NCBI GenBank assembly: GCA_015680685.1
Contig: MNCI01002244.1
Span: 133,034 to 165,108, forward strand
Origin: Gnetum montanum
Taxonomy: Eukaryota > Streptophyta > Gnetopsida > Gnetales > Gnetaceae
Length of the DNA stretch: 32,075 nucleotides
Reading direction: 5' to 3'
The translations under genes were made by a program, and so were the position numbers. Below, piece after piece: positions 1 through 12,500 of this stretch. The notes below the pieces were generated by a model. The model searched no databases. It had not been told where the DNA came from and saw only the letters and a list, made by a program, of their open reading frames with translations. Position 1 is the first letter of the stretch; the number at the start of each line of letters is the position of its first letter.

Positions 1-429
1 GGATATGTATTTTGTTGGACTAGATGATCTTTGCATCTCAAATAGGTCCAACTGTACTCTTTGGTTTATTCTTAAATTCAAATTTTAAGTCCTCAGTTTC
101 CTATTTTTCTAGTATATGATTCTGGTTTAATATTTCTATTTGTGAGCTCTCATTTGGGGTCATTTTCTTAGAATAGGAGTTAATAATTGAATCAAACTAT
201 TCCATGCATGTTTTAGACACTTTTAGGTTCTTAGTTTTTGGCCACTAGGTGTCTTTTGGTTTAGTGACTCATGCTTTCTTTTTGTACACACACTTGTTTC
301 TTACTTCTATTGTGGGCTAATGTAAGGATTGTATTAACATTCTAAAGTGTTAATCCACAACTACACCCTTCTTTATCATTGATAATGCATGGAATCATTT
401 ACATGTGTATGGCTCCTTGCATGTCCTTA
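1..429. other. Unassigned AT-rich sequence at window edge
   Basis: No convincing open frame, tRNA or repeat boundary is visible. It lies just downstream (on the minus strand) of a decayed retroviral-type protease, so it is probably eroded polyprotein sequence of the same gypsy element, but no reverse-transcriptase motif could be recognised. Confidence 0.35.
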
Positions 430-937
430 TTAGAGATTTCTACAAATAGATCTCTCATTCTTAACTTAGCATCCAGAGTGCTAAGCCATGCTCTCCCCAT
501 AATGATTGAAATTTCCTATCATCATTTTTCACATCAATTATAAGAAAATCTGCTGGATAAGACCACCCATTAATAGTGGTCACCACATCTTCTATATGTC
601 CCAAAGGAATTATGACAAATTAGTTTGCTAGCTCTAGCTTGATGTTGCACTTCTTCAAGGTTGGTAGTTTCCATGCCTTGTATGTTGCTTAAGAGATCAT
701 ATTTACTTTGGACCTTGAGTCTAATAGAGCTTTGCATGGTACATTTCGAACTACTTGTAAATAAATTAATGGAATCCTTGGATCAATTTGTTTCTTCAAA
801 AGTGGTCTTGCCTTTATCCAGTTTGATACTATTTCTGTTAGCGTGATAGTTGTCATATTAGCATTGGAAGATGATGAAAGCTTGTTATTTTTTAGAGGGT
901 TGGATGTGGATGGAGCTGAAATAGATGTGCTTCTCAT
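430..937 (-). pseudogene. Retrotransposon aspartic protease remnant (gypsy pol)
   Basis: Read on the minus strand, this segment gives an aspartic-protease neighbourhood: a leading strand of the LIYLQVV type followed by CKALLDSR, where retropepsins carry ALLDSG or DTG. It parallels the plus-strand copy near 18.69 kb, which has LLYLQII then CNALLD. Further downstream a stretch like the 'IIMGRAFLST' segment of that copy is also recognisable. The catalytic glycine has become arginine and later stops and frame changes break the domain, so it is dead. It belongs to the same minus-strand element as the gag remnant at 1400-3377. Family identity is inferred from the shared motif order, not from alignment. 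Confidence 0.55.
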
Positions 938-1399
938 TATTCAAACCCTTTCTAGACTCATTCAGAAGAACAACCATTTCCTGAATTAGGGTTCATGCAT
1001 GAATACTTCCTCTTGTATGTTGACCTTCCTAGTTGCACTTTTCTGCTAGGGTTATGATGGCAATTTTTCCTACATTATAGGAGTGGAACTAGTGGTCAAG
1101 GATTTGGATGTTGACTTAGTGAGCCAGCCACTTATAGATGCATGTATGGATTAGACCCTATCCTTGGTAGTGTAGGTCTATGATATTTGGCTGGATAGTA
1201 TTGTGGAGCTTGAACTACTGCATTACTTGGAGAAATTGGATGTTGAACATAGTATCCATATGGGTTCAGTTGCCTATATGGGTATTGTTGTCATGGTGGT
1301 GGCATCACCCATGATAGGGGTTGCTACCACTGCTAATGGTACTGCTCATATGGCTATGGATAGGCTCCACTAGGGTAGTATATTGGTTGGAAGGTTTAC
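938..1399 (-). pseudogene. Gag-protease linker remnant (P/Y/Q-rich)
   Basis: Between the gag core and the protease the minus strand encodes broken Pro-, Tyr-, Gln- and Gly-rich sequence. It resembles the low-complexity linker at about 18030-18600 of the plus-strand element, where histidine, tyrosine and proline runs separate gag from protease. Several stops interrupt it. No domain is expected in such linkers. Confidence 0.4.
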
Positions 1400-3377
1400 C
1401 AATTACCTTGAGGTTAAGGTAACCATCTAGGCATTTTCTTTTGGATGAAATTGGAATTCAGTGTGTATGCCCCTATTTCTTGTAAATGTGCCATCTTAGA
1501 ACAACATCCCTTGGGATGTTCATATTGGCACATTACACATCCTTCCTCATCATCGAAGCTCATTTATAAACATTCAGCCACTGAAGCCACTTTTTCTTTT
1601 CTTCCAAAGTCTCTCTTCTTCTTTTTGTCCTTACCTTTGTTGAAGGCTTGCTTAATTCATTCATCCACAATATTTAAAGCTATTGAAAATTTTTCATCTA
1701 CCAAATCCCACATCTTTTCTACCTTGGTTGCTATATCAGTAACAGATTTCTAAATAGGTAGTGTCTTTTTTTGGTTCACCTAGTCTAGGGTTTCTTCTTC
1801 TTATTGATTACATATTCTTACATCCCATTTGCGAATGGATGGATCTCTATTATACTCTTCTGCTAATTCTCTCTTCTTTAGTTTACCTTCTTCCTTTGCC
1901 ATTAATCAATAAGTCTTTGAATTTTATGGGTAGACATCTTTGATAATCTACCTTGGGCATAGACCTCAAGGATCTCTCTGGTCTTATTTCTAAGTTCATC
2001 AATAATGTGCCTAAGTTACTTCCTTTGGGAAAATCCATGGCCTAGGCACTTATGCAAAAGTGCATAGTATCTACCCATTACCACATCAAGGAATTCATGG
2101 GTTCCTTATTTCCATCCTTGGATTTGTTTTTGAAGATTTGACACCCAGAAATAGGTTTGGTATTTATCATTAAAAAGTTCCAACATGGTACTCCATCTCC
2201 TAATTAATTTTGGTTCTAATGATTTATACCAACTTTTAGCCTCTTTCACGAATGTCCTTGGGAACAAATTTAATTTCTACTAGTCACTCTCAATGTTTTA
2301 TAGGATGTAGGCATCATGGAATGCTTGAAGGTGATGTTGTGGATTTGCATTGTATCGACCCTTAAATTTGGACATGTTTTTCATGTCTAGCCACTTGATA
2401 CAACTATCCCTTATGTGCTTGGTTGGAATATAAACAACTTTCCATATGTTTATCATGCTTTGAGTTTCTAATAAGGGTTTTTCATGTTCATAGGGTTCAT
2501 CTACTCTATTGTAGTAGTGTCACCTTCAATGTTCATACCTCTCTCTATTCTCATGCCTATCTTTGTTTCTTCATAGCTCATGCTCTTCATCCTCCTCATC
2601 ATAGTGCCTTGGGTAGTAGTCATTTTGATCATGAGTTCGACATCTTTCCTTGTCATGGTCTCTATACCTATGTTCCATTAGATCAAAATCAAAGGACAAT
2701 CGTGTGGATGAAGATGAAGTAGTGGGAGAATGGTGCTAGCTAGTCCTCCTTTGGTGACTCTAATATTCTCCTCTTTGTGATTCTACAAAAACTTTTAGCC
2801 TTAAGTCTTGCTTGTGCTTAGAGTTTGTTGCTTCTCTTCTAAGTGTTTCTACTGAGATTGAATGTAACTATACTTTGGCATGTTTCTCCAAATGAATGAT
2901 AGGCATTTGAGAATTGACTTCATGATCCTGGTGGAGTTTTTCTACTATGAATGTATTACCATCAATCTCTTCAAGGACAACAAGAGAGTTGATCTACTTC
3001 CCTTTGTTATGGGCATGTTTTATCTCCATCACAACATCTCTCCGCATTTACTCTTCTATGGGTTAATAGGATCTTGTCATGTGTTTTGTCACATGGTACC
3101 CTTCTTGTGCATTACTTAGATCCATTCCCCTAAGAGTTGTTTGAAGCATGATAGGTGTTGAATGCTCTCAAGGTAAAACAATATTGCCTTGTAGGTCTCT
3201 CCACCTTCACTACCCGTTTTGGTGAAAGATGAAGGTAAAATCAAGATAGTGTGGATCAGTATGTGCGTATGAGATTCTAGTTTTCATTGGCATACTCTAG
3301 TCTTCGTCATCATCTATTCTATCATTATTCCTTTTCATCTCTTCTGTAGGTGATGGTTGAGATTTAATTGAAGCCAT
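1400..3377 (-). pseudogene. Gypsy gag remnant, left element
   Basis: A decayed capsid gene on the minus strand. The first codon is likely the ATG ending at 3377, starting MASIKSQPSP; it lies about 115 bases inside the primer-binding site, as in the plus-strand element. The segment around 3230 (HTDPHYLDFTFIFHQ) matches the gag N-terminus at about 16.23-16.28 kb in spacing and sense. A Ser/His/Asp-rich linker and the capsid core near 1.7-2.4 kb also correspond with the other gag copies in this window. Many stops and frame changes make it non-functional. Gag would form the virus-like particle of an LTR retrotransposon. Confidence 0.6.
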
Positions 3378-3492
3378 GTTGTAAATATGATGCTTAGTTA
3401 AGTGTGTGTTTGTTAAAATTATTTAAAGATTAACTTTTAGTCCTTGCTACAACGAACTTTGTGAAATCAATTACTCAACACACATTGACACA

Positions 3493-3511
3493 TCCCCATT
3501 AACAACGCCAA
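3493..3511 (-). other. Primer-binding site, tRNA-Asp type (decayed)
   Basis: Directly inside the LTR the minus strand reads TTGGCGTTGTTAATGGGGAT. The plant tRNA-Asp 3' end pairs with TGGCGCCGTTGCCGGGGA, so most differences here are C-to-T or G-to-A. This marks the LTR as the 5' LTR of a minus-strand element whose interior lies to the left. Confidence 0.6.
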
Positions 3512-4332
3512 TGATGAGCGATGGAGCAATCCAGCACCCAACCATACAAGTCACAAGTGTTCATGTGTGACCCAATCATAATCCATAGATGGACAATGTT
3601 GATATGCTAATAATTGAGTTAAGTTCACAATTGTTGTCTTCACACTTCAAGCTAGTGAAGTCTAAGTGTATGGTTTAGCTTGTAGTGAGGCATATGATAA
3701 GTGATGTTGTTTGGCTCCTATTGCTCCTAGTTGTAATCATGGTGAAAAATATCTAAGTCTAGCTAAGAAAGCATGAATCTATTCTAGCCTATTGCAATGG
3801 ATAACCATTCTTGATTCACCGAACACATGTTGGACTCATGTAATCATCACTAGGATTACCAAGTATTACGCTAGTGGGTGAACCAAGTGCTAATATTACA
3901 AGAATTACCAAACGATCATAGTTAATACTCGAAACCAATCATATCCATTTTGCTAATTATTAACAAGATAAAAATAAAGTGCTTGGGAAAAGTAAAGGAT
4001 TATGCTAGCAAAATAGTAAACATTATGCTAAGTAAAACAAAAAAGCTAAGGGAATGATGCAATGATGGGAAATAGTCTCAATCTTTATTACCATCACAAC
4101 TTGTGTCCAAGTACAACTTGCTTGAATAAAGATACCATTCAACTATGACACATGACATTGTGAGGATTTGCTCTTCTATCGCTAAGCCTAAGTTTAAGAA
4201 ATCAAACTGCAAGAGTTATGTTACAAGTGAAATGAAAAGTTTGTGGATTGTGCATCTAAGTGTCATATTTAGAGGGGTGCACACATCCCAAGACATTGTA
4301 TCAACGATGACGTAGCATGCACTACAACATCA
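3512..4332 (-). repeat. 5' LTR of left gypsy element (family B-like)
   Basis: The inner boundary is firm: on the plus strand it begins TGATGAG directly after the PBS, as in all five LTRs here. The outer end is tentative, set at CATCA at 4328-4332 because the minus strand then starts TGATG. The 3' LTR part (CCAACCATACAAGTCACAAG on plus) matches the LTR at 26431. The TATA region is degraded (CTAAATATGA on minus, near 4270). No target duplication was recognised at the outer edge. Confidence 0.55.
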
Positions 4333-5743
4333 TTGTTATGATATTACATTGACCAAAACTTTTGACTCTATCAAATAGTCCTCAAATTTCCACTATATGC
4401 TTTAACTATTAATGCAACAAACAAGTGCATTTAAGGAGACATCATGAATCCATAATAAGACTCATTGAACATTGAGTAAATAGAATTACCATGGATATAA
4501 AACATCAATATACCAAGGTGTAGGATTGTGCCAACTAATTAACATCAATCATTAAAAAAAGAAGACAATCTCAAACTATTAGTTTAAGATTAAAATTGAC
4601 AAAATGTATGAGTCAAAGTTCATAAAAAATCAAAGTTGACAAATGAAGACAAAGGAGTGTTTAAGACAACAAATGTGTACCATAAAGACCAACCCAAAAG
4701 AATTCCTATTTTCAAGGTACTTCTAATTAAATATATTCACAAGTAACATTTATGAATAGATGTGTTCACAAATAGAATCAAACAACCACCACTCATGAGA
4801 ATCACTCATGTCTTGAATAAATTCACTATATTGTATTCCAAAATGACTATGAATTAATTTTGTAGGTCAAATAATTGTATGTTATCTCCTTACCTTGAGT
4901 AGGAAAAATTAAAGTTACTCACAAGAAGGTTCCATGTATGACTTCTTCAATGCTAACCATGTAAAGCTTTGGGCAATGATATTACCTTCAATTCCATGTA
5001 AATTTTGACTAAGGCCAGCTATATTGTATTTTGAATTTTTACGTCTCCTTTGTATCCCACGACACCTTCATAAAAAACTTACACCATCTTGAGTCCGACT
5101 TGGTTGTATCCAAAGACCTTGGAAACACTCATCTAAAGAGTAAACTAGTTAGTAAATACATACAAAGTTTTGAAGTCAACAACCACTATCATCCTTAGCA
5201 TTTTCATTTTGCCCTTGCACCGCTATAAGTAGGAACTTTCTTTTGGTGGATTCAACTTTATGGTCTTGGATGATTAAAACCAAACATATGCTTGAGATTT
5301 TACGGTTAAATGATTTATTGAACCTTGGGATGGGCACTATGCATAAAGCCATAAAGTGCTTGTCTGCTTTCTCTTACAAAATAACGTGCTTTCTTTCTTT
5401 CTCTTTATAAAAAAAATGCTTTTCTCCACATTTCAGATTATGGTTTAAGGTGTATGTCTCCCACTGACCACTAAAATCATTTTACATAACACATTTGTTA
5501 TCGACGAACCCCTTCATGATAAAAATTCCTCTAAATAATATCTTTCGTAGTGATTAGTCGGCTTCATCATTGGTGCAACTGCTATTTAAAAAATAAAGTA
5601 AAATAAAAAAGAAACGTGTGCAACAAGGCAACAACCCACTGCTATGTTTAAAGCAACATGATAGTTTTGGTTGAGCCAACATCACAAGGACGGGCCACTC
5701 CTGTTACAGAAGCTTACTGTTTGCAATCTTAGACTTGTTCTCC
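4333..5743. other. Intergenic 5' flank of the esterase gene
   Basis: About 1.4 kb with no coding sequence I can support. It is AT-rich, with scattered A-runs and no recognised repeat boundary. The last ~170 bases should hold the promoter and 5' leader of the esterase gene. Confidence 0.5.
5583..5590 (+). promoter_or_regulatory. Candidate TATA box of esterase gene
   Basis: TATTTAAA lies about 160 bases before the ATG at 5744, a plausible spacing for a plant core promoter with a leader of ~130 bases. Another TATA-like run (TTTATAAAAAAA, near 5404) is an alternative. In such AT-rich DNA either could be chance. Confidence 0.25.
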
Positions 5744-7979
5744 ATGGAGACATCTGGAGGAGTGGTGGATCCAACAATTCCTTCAAAAATAGATGTATTT
5801 GTGTTATCAGGACAGAGCAACATGTCTGGCAGAGGAGGAGTGGTGAACGGCACTTGGGATCATGTTGTTCCTCCACAGTGCAGCCCAAATCCTTCCATTC
5901 TCAGGCTGGATGCCCACCGCCACTGGATAAATGCTCATGAGCCTCTCCATGCTGATATTGATACAAGTTCTGTATGCATTTTAGGGTTCTTGTTGCTTAC
6001 ATGGTTGTGGGTTTTCACTAATTAGTATCTAATTGGACTGTAATTTAAGAAAGAGAACAACAGAAAAATCTGGTTACTGACAGCAGTTGCTTAACTTGGT
6101 TGCAGAGAAAGTTTGTGGAGTGGGTCCTGGAATGTCATTTGCCAATGCAGTGTTGAAGCATTACCCATGTCCTGAAAAAGCCCGGACTGGGTTGGTTCCC
6201 TGTGCCATTGGAGGCACTGCTCTCAAAGAATGGGGGAAAGGGAGCCAACTCTATGACATGATGATTTCCAGGACAAAATCGGCTCTCAAGCGTGGAGGAG
6301 TCCTGAAAGCTCTGCTTTGGTACCAAGGTGAAAGTGATGCCCTGAATGAAACGACTGCTAACAGTTACAAGGACAATCTGGTTAAGCTTATTCATGATAT
6401 TAGATCTGATTTAAAACATCCCAATCTTCTTTTCATTCAGGTATCTGTTAAAAATCGATTCTTTTTTTATATTTCCTTGATAATTGTGATTTTATTTTTA
6501 CATACATATGTACGTTTTTTAAGGGTATCTGGCTGCTATTGTAAGGGTATCTGGTGCTTGGCTTTAAACCTAGTACTGTACAGGGATTTACTTACCAAAA
6601 CAATATCATTTGTAAATAGCAAACTGCAAAGGGATATTATCCTATATTTCTTTAGTTAGCCTATTATCCTATATTTCTTTAGTTAGCCTATTCAGAAAAA
6701 TGGTAAAAAAATAAAGGCTTAGTGTAAATCCTTGGTGTAGTCTTACCTTCATCCATAGTCTCTCAACAGAGAGTGTGAACTAGAATTTTGGCTCTATCTT
6801 GCATGTCTTAGATAGCTTTTACCTGCCAAATAGAAATATCTCTCTATTTTATACATACCATTGAGAACTCTACTATAAGCTTTCTCCAAATTAATAATAA
6901 TCATATGCAGATTCCTCTTTTTATACCAAAATTTATCTTCAGTTGTCTTTTAAATAACTAGCTTCCGTTGATCTTTCAGACATAGAACCAAACTCTAAAA
7001 GTTTGCATTGGAAATAATGGGACAAAAACCTAAAGTTGAAAATGGAAATCTGTTTCCAGGAATTCATCATCATGGTGCCTTAAGATAGGCAAAGGATTCT
7101 TTTACGGAGTGCCCACAAGTTAGCATGTGTTTTATATCATTGGCATTGAACCAGCAAACTTGCAAATCACAAGCTGCACGCTTTAACCAAGTGAACAATG
7201 CACTATTATATAAAATCTAACATGTTATATTGGGTGTTTTGATACTTTCTAGAAAGAAATAGTGCACTACTAAACTTTTGGCATACTCTCAATTGGTGCT
7301 CTTGCTAAAGATCATTTTTTGATATCATTTTAAAAATTGTGAACTAGGCAATCTAGTTTTTACCTACAAAAAACATATCATAAGGTTGTTAACAGGGATC
7401 TTCTCTTCTTTTAATAACTGTTTGTTAGGTTAGGTTGAGATATGTACTTAACTGAAGGATCACACCGGATTTGAGGGTTATTCTTGATTCATAGATTATT
7501 TCTGAAATTTGAAATTGCCAACACTAGAAGTAGGGTTTTACTTTATTTATTGTTTTGTTTTTTACTTATTTATCTCTAACAATAAATAAACATGCTTATA
7601 CTTTGCAACAATGTAGCAAATGCCATTGAATTGTAATAAAATTCACCAAGAAAAGCAAAACATACGGATTTCATCGTGAACATACACGAGTCCAAGTACT
7701 ACTTTGTTAATTGTTTTTCTGCTTAAACTATTGTTTCCTCTAAATCCATTTGAATGTGACCTGTTACAGGTTGCCATCCACGTGGAAGATCAAACCCCTG
7801 CTGAACTGGTTGAAAAGATAAGAGAAACTCAACTCAACACCACCATTCCAAATGTATTTACTGTTGATGCCAAGGGCCTCCCCTTGAAACCAGACAAACT
7901 GCATTTGACCACAGAAGCTCAAGTGAAATTAGGTGAAATGCTTGCAAAGAAATACTTAGAACATTCAAATATGTTCTAA
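5744..7979 (+). CDS. SASA/CE6-type carbohydrate esterase (At4g34215-like), 3 exons
   Basis: Exons by splice signals and phase: 5744-5966, 6106-6440, 7770-7979; introns are GT-AG (139 and 1329 bases). Joined they give 768 bases, 255 aa, no stops. The start is the ATG in CTCCATGGA; an upstream in-frame TTG is not needed. Block I GQSNMSG carries the likely nucleophile Ser25; CAIGGTALKEW (107-117) and WYQGESD (146-152) are the oxyanion-type blocks; DKLH (228-231) supplies Asp228 and His231. This is the plant DUF303/SASA fold, carbohydrate esterase family 6, whose studied members remove acetyl groups from sugars such as xylan. Length fits the plant family (~260 aa). No signal peptide or membrane segment is visible, so the protein may be cytosolic and its natural substrate is open. 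It converges with the TBL gene at 9513-13526. Family assignment is firm; exact substrate is unknown. Confidence 0.9.
6635..6688. repeat. Perfect 27-bp tandem duplication in esterase intron 2
   Basis: Two identical head-to-tail units starting TATTATCCTATATTTC occupy 6635-6661 and 6662-6688. It is a small, recent-looking local duplication inside the intron and well away from either splice site. Confidence 0.85.
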
Positions 7980-9512
7980 GCAATTTATGATGATGTTACT
8001 AGGCAATCATGGGAAGAGACTTATTCATGGGAAAGGTTAAAGACATTTTTCTGACTTCATGTTGATTGTTATAATAGACCATCTTAGCACTGTGAATTAA
8101 GTCCAAGAAGAAAGCTTTAAGCTATGCTTATTAATTTTATGCTTATGATTTAAACTATGCAAGCTATGGATAATATAATGTTTGTCCATGTGTTACCCTC
8201 TGTAGAACTGCATACAAGCATTTTGACCATACAAGTATCAAGAAAGCTATTTTAGGTTGAATATGCTTTACCAATTGAATTACCTTCATCAAGAAAGCTT
8301 TAAAAAAGAAAAAGTAAGAAAAAGGAAATACCCTCGTGTGGTATTTATGTTGATCCACTGTTATGGTATAGAGGCAAGAGGGTACATCAAAGATAGACCA
8401 AAAAGACCTTATCGGAGTTACAAAACAAAATGACATTCACCTAAGCTTTCAGTATTCCAATTATGATTAAATGAAACTCAAATATTAAAATGCAAATAAG
8501 AAGTTCAAAGCAATAAACGTAGACAATCAAGAAGAGAACGTGTTCAAGCATCTTGCTGATTGTCAGCCAAAGAGGTTCCATGACAAGTAGTGAATGTTCA
8601 CAATTTCAATGGCATTGCTCCAGTATATAACCATTATTCCACCTATAACGGATGAATCAATTGAAAACGAAATGATACTTTGAACGATCACATTACTTTT
8701 GTTTTTTTGCATCCGTGGACTGTTTTGATGCAGTTTTAATCGAAAATACAATGCTGTGAGCAAAAAGCTTTTTATTAACTCTAAAGTTTTGGTTTGTACA
8801 GCACTTACTTCCTTAGAACTGACATTAAATATGGAATTGAATCTGATTTTTACTTTTTACCGAGACCCGAACGGATTCTCCCAACCCACAAGTGTCAAAA
8901 ACAAAGACAAAATTCACTTCCTAGTTCTTCCTGTTTCAGAATTCGTCCATATCTCAACGGAAGTTATAAAATCTTTTTGATTTTAACTTTTAACCTACGG
9001 CATGTATGAGATGAGTCCTCTCCACATATCAATCTAAAAAACGATTAAGGAGAAATGGAATAATCATATTACAAAATAAGAATTGACATTCGCCCAGGCA
9101 AGCATGCTTATGGATGAACACAATGGCCCAGAAAGAATTAAGCCACATGCATGTTATTTAGCCATTAGCCATTACAAACCTTCAAATAGAAAATGAGATG
9201 CATTTTTGCCACAAGCCAAAGCAAATGCTATAATAAGTATATGGCCGGGCTAGTGCAAAGAAGGAAAGCATGACAAGTAAAATCTGTGCTTCACGGTAAG
9301 AAAACAAGATCATCAGCATTTTAAACTGATTCAAATCTGAATACAGAATTTGAGAGATGAACATGTGTTAGAGATCTCCAGCAAAATGTTCCCAAACCAT
9401 GAAAAACGAAAGAAGCCATACCAATTTTAATCTACTGAGATTGGGAATGCTCAGATTTGGCTGGCAGCTACCTACATCAAATTTTGAAGGGCTAATGGCA
9501 TTATTATTGTTG
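7980..9512. other. Gap between convergent genes; 3' UTRs
   Basis: This 1.5-kb AT-rich stretch lies between the stop of the esterase (+) and the stop of the TBL gene (-). It should hold both 3' untranslated regions and polyadenylation sites; several AATAAA-like words occur, but none can be chosen. The short open frames here show no family features. No mobile element was recognised. Confidence 0.5.
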
Positions 9513-12500
9513 CTATAATCCCGAGATCAAAGATGCATACAAGAGCTCATTCCAAGTATCAGGAAGCCCTGGCAAACACCAGTGACTGCAATCAGCCATG
9601 GCAATAGGGCGCTTATCTTTGCTAACGAAGATAGAACAGTGTGCATCCTTCCTGAAATCCGACATCTTGGTTATGTTCATTAAGCTCACCGGAAACCTCA
9701 TGTTCCCCAATATTTTCTCCACAATTCTCATTCTCTCAGGGTAAGGATTGATAAACTCCTCATTCAGAAACGGCTCTCTCTCTCCATAGCATCTTAAATT
9801 TCCCCTTTTCTTCCACTGATACGAACTGCATGCATACATTATTTCTCAGAAATTCAGTTGCAGATAATAGGTCTAAAGAAGATTCCAAACCAGTATAGTT
9901 TCAAATCATAAGCAGCAGAAATTTTCACAACTTGTTGCAGATAAGGACTGCTCCTCCTTCATCCATAACGATCCAAAATATGCAACAACAGAAAGTAACA
10001 AACAAAATATATTGATGTATATCCATGCCTGGGATGCATGGGAGACCATGAGCGAAAGAACACTTTGGTCTTGTTGCTATCAATATTTTCGTCGACCCAA
10101 TTGGCCCACGTCACCATTGCCTTCTCAAATGCCACGATTTCTTTCAGTTGGGGATGGACATAATCTCCTTCTTGGTAGAAATTGCTGGGGAAACACAGAA
10201 ACTCGAAAAATTTATCAGTAGGTGATTCTGCTGTAAGCAAGGTAATATTACAGTTCCTCATTTTGGTTAATTTGTTCGAAATATTACAACACTACTTGCA
10301 ATTTTTTCAATGATGTTCTGAGAATGGATAGCATGGAAATTTGTGACAAAATTTCAGTTTCAGTTAAATATGTCTCACTGTGTATTGTCGTGGGGATGTT
10401 GCCACCAGTGTCCGCTGTTGAAGACCAGAACGTCTGCATCTCTCCATACCGACCCAAATCTTTGAATACTCCGCAGATTCAGAGTTTGTTTAGTCTCGTT
10501 ATTTATTTTGATTTGACCATGCTCCACGAGGAACGGTGCCCAGAAAAATGCCACGGAACAGTTGTAATCCTGCACAGTTAAAATCAATTGTTAGAGAATG
10601 GTTAGCGCGCATACCTAAAAGCTTTGCTACGTAATTGGTCAGAGCAAGTTGGTCAGATATCATTGAATCGTTGGAAGATTGCTCTACAATTTTTAAGTTA
10701 TAATGCTGGGTTGTTGGAAGCAGTTATATGAAACGGGTTCTGTGCGACTTTCAAGAAGTAGAACTGGCCGCCTGCCATTTTCTTGATGGACCTGCTCACC
10801 GGCCTCTAATGGACCTGCTCACCTGCCTCTACAACGAATGCTCATATTAAATATTGATGTCACTGTTCCCAAATTATTAAATATCCCTGCTATGGTCAAA
10901 ATTGACATGACCCGGTGATTTTGTATTCAAGTAACTAGAATCTAAACCATTCACCAATAATGGCAGTTTGCGAGTCTCCGGGCTGGGTAGTTGTTTATTT
11001 CATAATATATTAAAGAAGAAAAACCAATCAGATTTTCTAGGAAAATTTTTCAAAAATAAACTTAATGTGAACCTTGGCAAAGAAAATGGTGGTAGTCTGA
11101 TCCAGGAAGGCATGAGACCAGCGATCCTTGTGCACAACCGTTCCCAAAATGCAGAGCAATGATTCCCACTGTCCTCTGTTAAGAGAATCTCCCACGAACA
11201 TCAATTTCTTCCCTCTCAGTCTCTCCAGAAAATGAGTTGCATTTAGCCTGGGCAAGATACAGGTATAATCATAATCACTAAATATATCAGTTGAGCGTTA
11301 TATTAAAAAATGGGTTGGTTACACTAAATATATCATAACCAAGTATAGAAAAAGGTTAGGGTATCACAACTCTTCTGAAAGTGCTAAAAGGATATGCTAA
11401 AAGGATAAGACATAGGGCCGAACATCTAACACAGACATGAAAAAATATCAATAGATTAAGTTTTAGCTTTAAAATAGAAGTAAACTGTGAAAGAGAACTC
11501 ATGGAGGAGACTTTATGACAAAAGATCTAAAAACTAAAAACAATGCATCATTCTATATATATTCAAAGATAGTAAGAAATGCTATAAAAGAAAACATATG
11601 AAGGTAAGATAGTTAAAGCCTTAGCATAGAAACCCAGATTATAGGTAGATTATAGGTTTGATTCTAGTAGGCAATGCTGTATTATAAATTTTTTTTAAAA
11701 ATGTTTAAAAGGATCTCAGTCATAAGTAAAAGTTCAGTTTCAATTAAAATAAATCTTAAAAAATTGCAATACATCATGTTTTAGCTTTCAGATAGAAACC
11801 AATTGCCAAAGAGAACTAGCTTACCAGATACTATATTCTTAGATGAGGATGATAAAAGTTCCAGAAACCAAAAACTGTGCATCATCTTTGACAAGCAAAA
11901 ATGAAAAAGTCGCAATAGATTACATTTTAAACTTCTGATAGAAGTTAATTACTAAAAACTCATGTAAATTATCAGATGGCAATGATAACAAATCGCACAA
12001 CCAAAAACCACCATGTCCCGCTTGTCTCTGGCTGTTCAATCTATACTATTGAAATTCATATGCTTGCAATCAGCCTTAAAGAGGAGATGCGCAATAAAAA
12101 AAATAGAATTATGGGAAAAAAAGAGTGGTGTACTTTTCTTCTTTCAGCTCTATTTACGTATTAGATAAGCCGCATCGTGCCTTCCATCATTAGGATTATT
12201 GGCTTCCAGACTGGAGGCCTGGCGAAAAGCCAGTCCAGAGTTGATTTTGGCCACGAAGTAAAACCGTTTTGATAACGTATGCTTTGTTGAAGCGTTAGAC
12301 GGCCATGCATCGTCTTGAAGAATGACAAAGAAATGCCACAAAAGAAAACGTTAGTAGTAACAGTTCAAGCAGCAAGAAATCAAGTTTCACATCTCGGATA
12401 GAAGCAAACTGCGAAAGAAAATTCATAAGTAGATTTTATATTGTTAAATGATAGATGATGAAAGTTCCAATTACCAAAAATTATACATCATCCTTTGAAT

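Noticed and set aside
5671-5940. Open frame starting MSQHHKDG over the esterase start
   Set aside because: It is a different frame from the SASA domain, which reads from 5744 with conserved motifs.
12150-12341. TBL extra exon
   Set aside because: Exon 1 and exon 2 join in phase into a complete domain without it; kept only as a finding about composition.
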